DNA of 64,000 bases from Actinosynnema sp. ALI-1.44 (GCF_001984155.1 NZ_MTQO01000052.1:558001-622000); one strand, 5' to 3'; shown: positions 25,359 to 33,413, counted from the stretch's first letter. Program-made: numbers and translations. Notes: generated by a model not told the origin, from the letters alone.

Positions 25359-26720
25359 GTGAGTGACTCGAAGTCGAGCGGCAAACGCCTGGACACGCGT
25401 GCGCCCGGCACACGCACCTTCCTGCGGCTGCTGGTCAACACCGTGCTCGTGTCGGTCACCAACTACACCGTGTGGTTCGCGATCACGTTCTACGTGTACC
25501 TGGAGACCAAGTCGGTCTTCGCCACTGGGGTGCTCGCCGGGCTGTTCCTGCTGATGACCTCGGCGACCGGCATCTGGTTCGGCAGCCTGGTCGACCACCA
25601 CGACAAGAAGACGATGATGCTGCTGTCGGGCATCGGGTCGCTGGGGTTCTACGCCCTGTCGTTCATCGTGTACCTCAGCGCCCCGGACGGCACGTTCAAG
25701 AACCCGGCCAGCGTCTGGCTGTGGGGGCTGGTCCTGCTGCTGATGCTCGGGGTGATCACCGGCAACATCCGCACCATCGCGCTGCCGACCATGGTCACCG
25801 CCCTGATCGACGAGGGCAGCAGGGACCGGGCCAACGGACTGGTCGGCACGACGACGGGCATATCGTTCCTGGTCACGTCGGTGATCAGCGGTGTGCTCGT
25901 GGCACAGGGCGGCATGACGTACGTGCTCATCGTCGCCCTCGCCGTGCTGACGCTGGCCAGCCTGGACATCTCCGCGACCAAGGTGCCGCGGATCGTCGCG
26001 TCGGAGGGGACCGACGGGCCCAAACGCGCGGACGTGCGCGGCACAGTGCGGATCATCCGCGGCATTCCCGGCCTGATGGCGATGGTGCTGTTCGCGACGC
26101 TGAACAACTTCCTCGGCGGCGCGTTCATGGCGCTGATGGACCCGTACGGCCTGTCGCTGGTGTCCGTCGAGGTCTGGGGCTTCCTGTGGGGCGCGCTGAG
26201 CGGTGCCATGATCATCGGCGGGCTCGTGGTGGCCAGGACGGGTCTCGGGCGCAACCCGGTACGCACGCTGCTGCTGGTCAACATGGTGCTGTGGACGGTC
26301 TTGATCGTGTTCCCGATCCAGGCGTCGTTGGGACTGCTGATCGGCGGTCTGCTGGTCTACCTGCTCCTGATGCCCGCCGCGGAGGCCGCCGAGCAGACGA
26401 TCCTGCAGAAGGTCGTGCCCTACGAGCGCCAAGGCCGGGTCTTCGGCTTCGCGCAGAGCGTCGAGCAGGCCGCGTCGCCGCTGACGGCGTTCCTGATCAG
26501 CCCGATCGCCCAGTTCGTGTTCATCCCGTTCATGACGACCGGCTCGGGCGTCGACCTGATCGGCGACTGGTTCGGCACCGGCCCCGACCGTGGCATGGCC
26601 CTCGTCTTCATCATCACCGGGTTCCTCGGCGTGCTCGTCACCGTCTTCGCGTTGCGGTCCAAGTACTACCGGGGCCTGGCACGCCAGTACCTGGAGACGG
26701 ACGAGGTCGTCACGCACTGA
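25359..26720 (+). CDS. MFS transporter
   Basis: A 453-residue permease with about twelve helices. The loop after helix 2 has the motif A variant GSLVDHHDKKTMM, and the second half repeats hydrophobic segments with GLLIGGLLVYLLLMPAAEAAEQTI. The segment VPYERQGRVFGFAQSVEQAASPLTAFLISPIAQF is characteristic of a macrolide-efflux-like subgroup. The substrate is unknown. Start GTG at 25359 follows GGGG. Its 3' end overlaps the convergent unknown gene by eleven bases. Confidence 0.85.
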   Translation: MSDSKSSGKRLDTRAPGTRTFLRLLVNTVLVSVTNYTVWFAITFYVYLETKSVFATGVLAGLFLLMTSATGIWFGSLVDHHDKKTMMLLSGIGSLGFYALSFIVYLSAPDGTFKNPASVWLWGLVLLLMLGVITGNIRTIALPTMVTALIDEGSRDRANGLVGTTTGISFLVTSVISGVLVAQGGMTYVLIVALAVLTLASLDISATKVPRIVASEGTDGPKRADVRGTVRIIRGIPGLMAMVLFATLNNFLGGAFMALMDPYGLSLVSVEVWGFLWGALSGAMIIGGLVVARTGLGRNPVRTLLLVNMVLWTVLIVFPIQASLGLLIGGLLVYLLLMPAAEAAEQTILQKVVPYERQGRVFGFAQSVEQAASPLTAFLISPIAQFVFIPFMTTGSGVDLIGDWFGTGPDRGMALVFIITGFLGVLVTVFALRSKYYRGLARQYLETDEVVTH

Positions 26721-27339
26721 GCGGGTGCGGTCCCAGGTCGATGCCCCACTGCAGGCGCAGGTAGGTCTCCACCAGTTCGATCAGCGACTGCTCACGGACC
26801 AGCCGCGCGAAGTGCCAGGACATCCGGGAGTCGTAGGCGTCGGTCAGGTGCACGACCCGCCTGCGCAGCACCGGCCGTAGCTCACTGTCGGTGACCACGT
26901 ACTCCAGGTGGTACAGGGGTTGCTCGGTGCCTGCCCACTCGTGCGTGCCATCCGGCGTGGTCATGTGCGCGGTTCCCAGGTGGAACACCGCGTGCCTGTC
27001 CCTGTCGACGTACACGCGCTGGATCACCTGGGTGTAGCGGGATTCGTCGGTCCACAGACGCTGGTCGGACACACGGACGAAGTCGGGTTCCTCGGTGGAG
27101 TACATACGCGCGCTGCCCGGCCGGACGCGGCCGGGTATGTAGGTCTCCGGTGCGTACGCCTGACGCACAAGCATGTCCCACACCATGCTTTGCGTGACCA
27201 CGACGGTGCCACCAGCTCGGCGGTGCCGTCTGACCAGCGCGTTGACGTCCAATGGCGGGAACTCGACCGGGGTGTTCTCCGCCGCGGTCCACTCCCGGTG
27301 GAATTCCGCCGCGTAGTCCTGTGCCAGTTCCGTCGCCAT
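26710..27339 (-). CDS. conserved hypothetical protein
   Basis: A soluble 209-residue protein without signal peptide or membrane helices. It is rich in aromatic and charged residues (EYVVTDSELRPVLRRRVVHLTDAYDSRMSWHFARLVREQ) and has no catalytic motif I recognise. ATG at 27339. It is convergent with the MFS gene. Two GTGATCAC palindromes lie 27-51 bases upstream of the start and may be its operator. Confidence 0.6.
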   Translation of the reverse strand: MATELAQDYAAEFHREWTAAENTPVEFPPLDVNALVRRHRRAGGTVVVTQSMVWDMLVRQAYAPETYIPGRVRPGSARMYSTEEPDFVRVSDQRLWTDESRYTQVIQRVYVDRDRHAVFHLGTAHMTTPDGTHEWAGTEQPLYHLEYVVTDSELRPVLRRRVVHLTDAYDSRMSWHFARLVREQSLIELVETYLRLQWGIDLGPHPLSA

Positions 27340-27360
27340 ACCGGGCTCCTGTCCCCGACG

Positions 27361-27390
27361 GGCCGGTGATCACCGGCCCTCAGTGATCAC
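27361..27390. promoter_or_regulatory. tandem GTGATCAC palindromes
   Basis: GGCCGGTGATCACCGGCC at 27361-27378 is a perfect 18-base palindrome, and its core GTGATCAC recurs at 27383-27390, 17 bases centre to centre. The pair sits just upstream of the unknown gene that starts at 27339 and reads leftward. The spacing suggests two operator sites on nearly the same DNA face. Confidence 0.45.
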
Positions 27391-27620
27391 GAGACTATCC
27401 CCGCGACCTGTTGACCTACAATGACTCGTGCCTCACACGACGCGCTGACCAGCACGTTCCCACGGCACGAAGACGCCACTTGCGTCAACTGCACGCAATC
27501 CGCCCGTGCCCGGGGAAAAGGGACGCCGGGGCACAGCGTCCCTTTTCGACAGTGTCAGTCAGCCGCCGGTGTCACAGCACCCCGGGCGGGATTGGTCACC
27601 GAGTCGTATAGTCACCAAGA

Positions 27621-27728
27621 ATGACTAATCGCGGAGCCAAGGGCGCGAATCTGCCCGGTATCAAGGCGTCCTTCGACAGCATCGAGTCGCTCGTGTCGGC
27701 GGAGGAAGGCACCCTCGCCGACGGCTGA
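27621..27728 (+). CDS. possible 35-residue peptide gene
   Basis: A short reading frame beginning MTNRGAKGANLPGIKASF and ending in the acidic stretch SAEEGTLADG, then TGA. A -10-like TATAGT (27607-27612) lies eight bases before the ATG, compatible with leaderless or near-leaderless expression; no Shine-Dalgarno is visible. The basic half followed by an acidic half is unlike random out-of-frame actinobacterial translation. It lies in a 428-base gap (27340-27767) that otherwise holds only the GTGATCAC palindromes and no supported gene. Precursor peptide, small regulator or chance frame cannot be separated. Confidence 0.3.
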   Translation: MTNRGAKGANLPGIKASFDSIESLVSAEEGTLADG

Positions 27729-27767
27729 TCACTGTGTGAATGACCAGCCGCCGCGATCAGAGGGTGT

Positions 27768-28754
27768 TCACACCTGGTCGGGCACCCGCTCCGCCTCCGG
27801 TGGCGGTCCCGGCGGGGTGCCGTCGCCGAACGGCCTGCCGCCCAGGTCCTCCCGGCCGTGCGGTGTCAGCCAGCCGGAGTTGTCCGGGCCGACCGGCACG
27901 ATCCCGGTCGGGTTGATCGTCGTGTGCACCACGTAGTAGTGCTCCTTGATCTGCGGGAAGTGCGTGGTGTCGCCGAATCCGGGCGTCTGGAACAGGTCCC
28001 GCGTGTACGCCCAGAGCGCGGGCATCTCGGTCAGCTTCTGCCGGTTGGTCTTGAAGTGCCCGTGGTAGACCGCGTCGAACCGGACCAGCGTGGTGAACAG
28101 CCGCACGTCCGCCTCGGTGATCGTGTCGCCGACCAGGTAGCGGCGGGTGGTCAGCCGCTCCTCCAGCCAGTCCAGGCGATCCCACAGCCGCTCGTAGGCC
28201 CGCTCGTACGCCTCCTGCGACGAGGCGAACCCGCACCGGTACACGCCGTTGTTGACGTCCTGGAACACCTTCTCGGCCACGTCGTCGATCTCGTCACGCA
28301 GGTTGTCCGGGTAGAGCTCCGGCGCGCCCTGCCGGTGGTACGCCGTCCACTCCGTCGACAGGTCCAGCGTCATCTGGGCGAAGTCGTTCGTCACCACCGC
28401 GCCGGTCGGGATGTCCACGATCGCCGGGACCGTGATGCCACGCGGGTACTCGGGGTCGCGCTTGAAGAACGCCTCCTGCAGCCGTTCGATCCCCAGCACC
28501 GGGTCCTTGCCGCCCGGGTCGAGGTCGAACGTCCAACTGCGCTCGTCGTGCGTCGGCCCGGCGATCCCCATGGACAGCACGTCCTCGAGGCCCAACAGCC
28601 TGCGCACGATCGCCGCCCGGTTCGCCCACGGGCACGCCCTGGCCACCACCAGGCGGTACCGGCCGGGTTCGACGGGGTAGCCATCTCGTCCGTCCGCTGT
28701 GATCCGTGTGGTGATGTAGTTCTGGTCGCGCTTGTACTCGCCGTCGCCTGCCAT
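27768..28754 (-). CDS. xi-class glutathionyl/mycothiolyl-hydroquinone reductase
   Basis: A 328-residue GST-like enzyme of the ECM4/YqjG (xi) class. It reduces S-thiolated hydroquinones; the catalytic Cys41 sits in ACPWANR, the xi-class CPWA motif. The N-terminal thioredoxin-like half is followed by the helical GST C-terminal domain (RYLVGDTITEADVRLFTTLVRFDAVY), and the family-specific GHFKTNRQKL and the loop INPTGIVPVGP are present. Actinomycetes use mycothiol rather than glutathione, so the conjugated thiol is probably mycothiol. ATG at 28754. It lies four bases after the broken DinB gene and may have been its operon partner. Confidence 0.92.
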   Translation of the reverse strand: MAGDGEYKRDQNYITTRITADGRDGYPVEPGRYRLVVARACPWANRAAIVRRLLGLEDVLSMGIAGPTHDERSWTFDLDPGGKDPVLGIERLQEAFFKRDPEYPRGITVPAIVDIPTGAVVTNDFAQMTLDLSTEWTAYHRQGAPELYPDNLRDEIDDVAEKVFQDVNNGVYRCGFASSQEAYERAYERLWDRLDWLEERLTTRRYLVGDTITEADVRLFTTLVRFDAVYHGHFKTNRQKLTEMPALWAYTRDLFQTPGFGDTTHFPQIKEHYYVVHTTINPTGIVPVGPDNSGWLTPHGREDLGGRPFGDGTPPGPPPEAERVPDQV

Positions 28755-28758
28755 GGGC

Positions 28759-29359
28759 TCAAGTTTCCCAGCGCTGGGCCGCGGCGCGAGCCGAACAATC
28801 GAGCCGCTCGCGATATTCCGCCCACCACGCCTCGTCGCCGGGAACCATAGTGGACATGCCGGGCAGCCGACCGGCGGCGCCGTCGATCGTCTCGCGCAGG
28901 ATGTCGGCGTGCCCGGCGTGCCGGTGGGTCTCGGCGATCATGTGGATCATCGCCCGGTGCAGGGTGATCTCGGCGCGGTCGGCGGGCCAGTGCGGCACGC
29001 GGGCGGTCGCGTCGAGGTCGAATGCCTCGATGGTGGCGTCGGAGTGCGCCCAGACGTCGCGGTACAACGTGACGATCTGTTCGCGCGACTCGTCCTCGGT
29101 CGCCCACATGTCGGCGTTGGCGTCGGCGTCGTCCGCGAACCACGACGGCTCGGGGGTCGAACGGCCGCCCCCAGGTCAGGCCGAAGTACCCGATCTCGCA
29201 CGAGGCCACGTGCTTGACCAGGCCGAGCAGGTTCGTGCCCGTCGACGTCATCGGGCGCCGGATGTCGTACTCGCCGAGCCCGTCCATCTTCCACAGCAGT
29301 GCGTCACGGGCGTCCTGCAGGTACAGCCGCAGCTGCGCTTTCGGATCCGTGCTGTTCAT
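28759..29359 (-). pseudogene. DinB/DUF664-type protein gene with single-base frameshift
   Basis: The N-terminal half (ATG at 29359, STDPKAQLRLYLQDARDALL and then LLGLVKHVASCEIGYFGLTWGRPFD) and the C-terminal half (EPSWFADDADAN, MWATEDESREQ, MIHMIAETHRHAGHADILRE, ending at 28759) belong to one DinB-fold protein but lie in different frames. They join perfectly if one base is removed from the five-G run at 29152-29156 (five C on the coding strand). The three metal-binding histidines (VKHVAS and HRHAGHAD regions) are otherwise preserved. Related proteins are putative mycothiol-dependent transferases. The intact remainder suggests either a very recent mutation or a homopolymer sequencing error. 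Confidence 0.8.
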
Positions 29360-29405
29360 CCTCAAAGCATCTCAAGCCGGGCGCACCCGTGTCAGACTTC
29401 CGGGT

Positions 29406-29978
29406 GTGACCGAACCGGCGTTTTCCGAACCGCCCAGCCCGCCCCCGCCGCCTGCCCCGAAACGCCAGCCGTGGTTGCTGTACGTCATCGTGCTCGTGGC
29501 GGTCGCGGGCGCGGGAGTCGCGGTCGGCGCGCTGATCTGGGGCGGCGACTCGAGGAACCAGGCCACCGAGCCGACTCCCGAGGAGGTCCGCGTGCAGGCC
29601 GCCCGCGACCTGTGCGTCCGGTCCGTGAACATGTACTTCAACGACAGGTCGGGCGCGGACGAGAAGATGCGGCAGGCCGCGGACCACCTGCGCGGCGACC
29701 CGCGGTTCGAGAAGGTGGAGGCGCTGACGAAGCGCGAGAACTACGAGAAGTTCAAGCGGATCTACGCCAACCAGCCCGAACTGCTCGACCTGACCAGGCC
29801 GGAATCGCTCCCCGCGACGGTCAACCTCGTCGTGCGCGACGGCTCGACCGGCGAGGAGGTCGCGGGCGCCCTGCGGCGGAAGTTCGCCCAAGCCGAAGTG
29901 CAGACCCTCCAGCCCTACTGTGACAACCCTCCAGGCGACAACCCTCCCGGTTCGCTCCGCCCGATTCCCACATCGTGA
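29406..29978 (+). CDS. single-pass membrane protein with extracellular domain
   Basis: A 190-residue protein: proline-rich cytoplasmic start (SEPPSPPPPPAPKRQP), one helix (WLLYVIVLVAVAGAGVAVGALIW), and an extracellular domain of about 140 residues with two cysteines (DLCVRSVN and QPYCDN). No family recognised. GTG at 29406 is the first start in frame that keeps the usual short Pro-rich leader of such proteins. Its 5' end is divergent from the DinB pseudogene. Confidence 0.68.
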   Translation: MTEPAFSEPPSPPPPPAPKRQPWLLYVIVLVAVAGAGVAVGALIWGGDSRNQATEPTPEEVRVQAARDLCVRSVNMYFNDRSGADEKMRQAADHLRGDPRFEKVEALTKRENYEKFKRIYANQPELLDLTRPESLPATVNLVVRDGSTGEEVAGALRRKFAQAEVQTLQPYCDNPPGDNPPGSLRPIPTS

Positions 29979-30054
29979 ACCTTCTCGATTCGGATGGTCA
30001 TCAGGACGGACAATCGGGCCGCGGCCGACCGTCGGCCGGGGAGGAGCCACGACC

Positions 30055-31068
30055 GTGCCGTCGCCCGGAAACGCACTGCGCAAACTGGGATTCCTGACCA
30101 TCGGGCTGTTCGACGAGCACAACCCGCGCCAAGGCCACGAGTCGACACTGGACATCATCGTGCTCGGCGAACAGCTCGGCTTCGACAGCGCGTGGGTGCG
30201 CCACCGGCACCTGCAGTACGGCATCTCGTCGCCGGTCGCGATGCTCGCCGCGGCCTCGCAGCGCACCAGCCGCATCAACCTCGGCACCGCGGTCATCCCG
30301 CTCGGCTGGGAGAACCCGCTGCGGCTGGCGGAGGACCTCGCCACCGTCGACGTGCTGACCGGCGGACGGCTCAACCCCGGCGTCAGCGTCGGCCCGCCGT
30401 CGCGGTGGGACGACGTCAAACAGGGCCTCTACCCGGACACAGCCGAGGCCGAGGATTTCAGCTATACCCGCGTCCGCAGGCTGCTGGACCTGCTCAAGGG
30501 CGAGCCCGTCACCGCGGGGCCGGTCGCGGTCGGCATCGAGGAGTTCTCCGACCGGGTCCAGCCGCACTCCCCCGGGCTGGCCGACCGGGTCTGGTACGGC
30601 GGCGGCAGCGAGCGCTCGGCCCGCTGGGCGGCCGAGAACGGCGTGAACCTGCTGGTCAGCAACGTCGTGCAGGCCACGGAGATCGAGGACTTCGCCCAGC
30701 TGCAACTGGGGCTCGTGCGGGCGTTCCGAGCGGAGAGCAAAGCCCGGCTCTCCCAGGGGCTGGTCGTGATCCCGACCGACACAGCCACGCCGGACCAACG
30801 CGCGAAGTACGAGGCGTACGTGGCGAAGCGGTCGGACCGCGTCGGTGCGACGCACGGGCCGCGCCGGATGATGTTCGCCCGCGACATCATCGGCACCTCG
30901 GCGCAGATCGCCGAGCAGCTCTACGCCGATCCGGCGTTCCGCGAGGTCGACGAGGTCGCGTTCGCGTTGCCGTTCACGTTCGAGCACGACGACTACGTGC
31001 AGATCCTCACCGACGTCGCCACGCGGCTCGGCCCCGAGCTCGGCTGGAAGCCCGCCACCTCGGACTGA
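30055..31068 (+). CDS. LLM-class flavin-dependent oxidoreductase
   Basis: A 337-residue bacterial luciferase-like TIM-barrel protein. Family signatures are LGFLTIGLFDEHNP at strand 1, IIVLGEQLGFDSAWVRHRHL, TSRINLGTAVIPLGWENPLRLAEDLATVDVLTGGRL, and VGPPSRWDD. Members use FMN or F420 to oxidise small organic compounds. GTG at 30055 has GGAGGAG nine bases before it; the longer frame begins inside the previous gene. The substrate is unknown. A tiny convergent reading frame follows its stop. Confidence 0.87.
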   Translation: MPSPGNALRKLGFLTIGLFDEHNPRQGHESTLDIIVLGEQLGFDSAWVRHRHLQYGISSPVAMLAAASQRTSRINLGTAVIPLGWENPLRLAEDLATVDVLTGGRLNPGVSVGPPSRWDDVKQGLYPDTAEAEDFSYTRVRRLLDLLKGEPVTAGPVAVGIEEFSDRVQPHSPGLADRVWYGGGSERSARWAAENGVNLLVSNVVQATEIEDFAQLQLGLVRAFRAESKARLSQGLVVIPTDTATPDQRAKYEAYVAKRSDRVGATHGPRRMMFARDIIGTSAQIAEQLYADPAFREVDEVAFALPFTFEHDDYVQILTDVATRLGPELGWKPATSD

Positions 31069-31077
31069 CCAGCCCGC

Positions 31078-31164
31078 TCAGCGGAAGATCGCGATCGGGT
31101 GCAGGACCAGCCGACCGTCCTCGGTGACCTGCTCACCCCACCACCGGCCGTCGAAAATGGCCAT
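31078..31164 (-). CDS. possible 28-residue peptide gene
   Basis: An ATG preceded by GAAGGA at ideal spacing (five to six bases) opens a 28-codon frame, MAIFDGRWWGEQ followed by VTEDGRLVLHPIAIFR, then TGA. The upstream frame is closed by a stop 22 codons... before any other start, so this is a self-contained unit. Two adjacent tryptophans and alternating hydrophobic positions suggest a small beta hairpin or a degenerate end of a larger protein. No family recognised. It is convergent with the LLM gene, ten bases from its stop. Confidence 0.4.
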   Translation of the reverse strand: MAIFDGRWWGEQVTEDGRLVLHPIAIFR

Positions 31165-31474
31165 GGAATTCCTTCGCTGCCTTGGCGAACACCGTCACGA
31201 CGGACACTGGCCCACGCGGACGCCTCAGGAAACCGCGGCGCGACAACGGCGGTTGCTGTGGGCGACGAACCCGTAATCGGGGTTCGCTCGTCTCGCTCCC
31301 CGTCGAGGTGCTCACAGTCGAATCCTGCCAGGTCCAGGCCGGAAACCGACAGAAGTTCATGAAATCGTGGTGATTTCGCGCACCACCCGATCCGGTGACT
31401 GAACCGTCCAACTTGGATAGTGCGCCCGCACCATGGGTATCTGACGTGCGGACACAGCGAAGGGAGCGACGACC
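31165..31474. promoter_or_regulatory. spacer with inverted repeat before the channel-like gene
   Basis: No gene supported in this 310-base stretch. GAAATC at 31361 is inverted as GATTTC at 31372 with a five-base gap, about 100 bases before the next start, and may be an operator. GAAGGGAG at 31460-31467 is the ribosome-binding site of the following gene. Confidence 0.4.
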
Positions 31475-32248
31475 ATGGGGTCTTGGAATGTGGCGGCGGT
31501 GGACATAGGTGCGGGACTCACCGACGCGTGGCGCAGCGTGATGACGTTCGCACCGAAGCTGCTGGCCTTCCTCGTGATCATGGTGATCGGCTGGATCATC
31601 GCCAAGGTCCTGGCCAAGGCGGTGGGCAAGCTGCTCAACAAGGTCGGCTTCGACCGGATCGCGCAGCGCGGTGCGCTCAAGCAGACGATGGAGAAGTCGA
31701 AGTACACCGCGTCGGACATCGTCGCCAAGCTCGTCTACTACGCGATCCTGCTGATCACGTTGCAGATCGCGTTCGGCGCGTGGGGCCCCAACCCGGTGTC
31801 GGCGCTGCTCACCGACATCGTCAACTGGCTGCCGAGGGCTGTCGTCGCGATCATCATCGTCGTGGTCGCCGCGGCGATCGCCGGTGCGGTGAAGGACCTG
31901 ATCAGCGGCACCATGAGCGGCCTGTCCTACGGCCGGGTACTGGCCAACATCGCGTCGATCTTCATCCTGGCGCTCGGTGTGATCGCCGCGCTCAACCAGA
32001 TCGGTGTCGCCACGACCGTCACCACGCCGGTGCTGATCACCGTGCTCGCCACGATCGGCGGTATCGCGATCGTCGGCGTCGGCGGCGGCCTGATCCGGCC
32101 GATGCAGCAGCGGTGGGCCAGCTGGTTGGACAAGGCCGAGCACGAGATCCCGCGGATGCGCGAGACTGCCGACTCCGACAGCACCACCACCGGCACCGTG
32201 GAAGCCGCGACGACGGCCGACGCGGGCCGACGCCGCGGCAAAGTCTGA
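31475..32248 (+). CDS. mechanosensitive-channel-like TM-helix-repeat membrane protein
   Basis: A 257-residue membrane protein with four to five hydrophobic segments and the conserved TM-helix repeat pattern of the CmpX/MscS-related family (PF05552): FAPKLLAFLVIMVIGWIIAKVLAKAVGKLLNKVGFDRIAQR in the first half, and WLPRAVVAIIIVVVAAAIAGAVKDLI then VLITVLATIGGIAIVGVGGGLI in the second. The beta domain of true MscS is absent, so it may be a scaffold or a small-conductance channel rather than a full valve. The C-terminus is a Ser/Thr-rich tail. ATG at 31475 with GAAGGGAG seven bases before. A strong terminator follows. Confidence 0.8.
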   Translation: MGSWNVAAVDIGAGLTDAWRSVMTFAPKLLAFLVIMVIGWIIAKVLAKAVGKLLNKVGFDRIAQRGALKQTMEKSKYTASDIVAKLVYYAILLITLQIAFGAWGPNPVSALLTDIVNWLPRAVVAIIIVVVAAAIAGAVKDLISGTMSGLSYGRVLANIASIFILALGVIAALNQIGVATTVTTPVLITVLATIGGIAIVGVGGGLIRPMQQRWASWLDKAEHEIPRMRETADSDSTTTGTVEAATTADAGRRRGKV

Positions 32249-32262
32249 ATCCACCGCGACCA

Positions 32263-32305
32263 GAGCACGGTCTCCCGTCGACGCGTTCGACGGGAGACCG
32301 TGCTC
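32263..32305 (+). terminator. strong GC-rich hairpin terminator
   Basis: An 18-base arm starting GAGCACGGTCTCCC (32263-32280) pairs perfectly with its complement at 32288-32305 across a seven-base loop. There is no T-run, as is usual in actinomycetes. It ends the channel-like gene's message. Confidence 0.85.
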
Positions 32306-32394
32306 GTTGCTGAGCGCTCACCGATGAGTCGGGTCAAGGCACTGACCACTGTGGACTGACTACACGCGCCAGTGCCAGGATCGCCACGCGCGAG

Positions 32395-32577
32395 GTGACC
32401 ACGACGTTTACCTTGCTGCGTAAGGGTTTGGGGCTGTGGCGCGGCGAGCCGCTGTCCGATGCGCCCTCCTACGTACGCTGTTCGGACATCGTGCCCGCGC
32501 CGCACGAACTCAGGCTGTCGTCCGCACCGGAGAGTTCCCCCAGCCGCAAAGGATCGATCGCATACCTCATGCGGTGA
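32395..32577 (+). pseudogene. remnant of a SARP activation domain
   Basis: The frame reads LLRKGLGLWRGEPLSDAPS followed by 12 unrelated residues and then HELRLSSAPE. ALxLWRGxPLxDxPS and LxELRLSALE are consecutive landmarks of the BTAD domain of SARP regulators, here at roughly the right spacing but without the flanking winged helix or the rest of the domain. The window has two intact SARP genes, so a decayed third copy or a duplicated fragment is plausible. The whole gap 32249-32783 otherwise contains only the terminator and an operator-like repeat. Confidence 0.5.
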
Positions 32578-32732
32578 TCACGGCATTTCTCCACTTCACG
32601 GGCAGCCTCTTTACCCGGTGCTCGAGGTTGCCCAAGTCCCGTGGTCGCAGCCTGGATATTGCCGGACGCTAATACCTACGAAGGTCTATTGAACGACCCT
32701 GGGTTAAGGGTTTACCTTGCGGAAGTCCACTT

Positions 32733-32751
32733 GGTGAGGTTTGCCCTCACC
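32733..32751. promoter_or_regulatory. inverted repeat upstream of the metalloprotease gene
   Basis: GGTGAGG and CCTCACC form a perfect 7-5-7 inverted repeat 32 bases before the ATG of the secreted protease. The position fits an operator or a leader hairpin. No cognate regulator gene is adjacent. Confidence 0.4.
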
Positions 32752-32783
32752 GTCACTACCCTGCAAAGTGAAGGACACCGTTC

Positions 32784-33356
32784 ATGCTGAAAAAGCTGTG
32801 CTCCCGCTATGGGTTGGCGATTTTCGCCGGTCTCTCGTTGGCGTTCCTCGGTCCTGCCGTCCAGGTCGACCTGGACTCGCACGACCACGCCGCCAACGCT
32901 CCACACGCCACGTCCGTACTGGAGGTCGAGGCAGGCTCCCTGCCCGCGACCCCGGCCGCCCTGCCTGGTGACGTCGGAATCCAGGCCTGGCCGGTCCCGA
33001 CGAGGCGGAGCTACTACATCACCTCGTCCTGCTCGCAACACGCCGCCGCGATCCGCCGGGGCGCGGCCGCGTGGCAGGGCCTGACCGAAGGTGGTGGCAC
33101 GCCTGTCGAGTGCCGCAACTCCTACATCACCGACTGCGGTGGTGGCGGCCGGATCGTCGGCTGCAACTGGGGTCAGGGCCAACGGATCGCGCTGTACATG
33201 GGCGGCGTCGGCGACGACGCGCTGCTCGCGGCGCACGAGTTCGGTCACGACTGGTACGGCCACTCCTCGTACCGGTGCGCGGGATGGGGCAGCGCGTCCG
33301 AGGTGATGGCTCCGTCCATCTGCACGTTGAAGGGGTCACCCGAGACGCGCCAGTAA
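32784..33356 (+). CDS. secreted snapalysin-like zinc metalloprotease
   Basis: A 190-residue secreted protein with signal peptide (about residues 1-27) and a small metzincin-like domain. The active-site helix reads LLAAHEFGHDWYGHSS. HExxH is intact, but the third ligand candidate is a histidine at position 10 from the first, one residue closer than in standard metzincins and different from snapalysin's HExxHxxGxxD. Four to six cysteines (SSCSQHAAAIRRGAAAWQ, VECRNSYITDC, VGCNWG, APSIC) match the small secreted neutral proteases of Streptomyces. ATG with GAAGGA eight bases upstream. A 14-pair terminator follows. Confidence 0.78.
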   Translation: MLKKLCSRYGLAIFAGLSLAFLGPAVQVDLDSHDHAANAPHATSVLEVEAGSLPATPAALPGDVGIQAWPVPTRRSYYITSSCSQHAAAIRRGAAAWQGLTEGGGTPVECRNSYITDCGGGGRIVGCNWGQGQRIALYMGGVGDDALLAAHEFGHDWYGHSSYRCAGWGSASEVMAPSICTLKGSPETRQ

Positions 33357-33381
33357 CCTCGTTCCCACCCCTGAGAAAGGG

Positions 33382-33413
33382 CGGGCCCGTGCCGGATCCC
33401 CGGCACGGGCCCG
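33382..33413 (+). terminator. hairpin terminator
   Basis: CGGGCCCGTGCCGG pairs perfectly with CCGGCACGGGCCCG across a four-base loop, 26 bases after the protease stop. Confidence 0.85.

Noticed and set aside
27421-27624. 67-codon frame before the small peptide
   Set aside because: No ribosome-binding site, no recognisable composition, and amino-acid usage like an out-of-frame translation.
32701-32721. IdeR/DmdR-like box before the metalloprotease
   Set aside because: GGTTAAGGGTTTACC only loosely resembles the TTAGGTTAGSCTAACCTAA consensus; too many mismatches.
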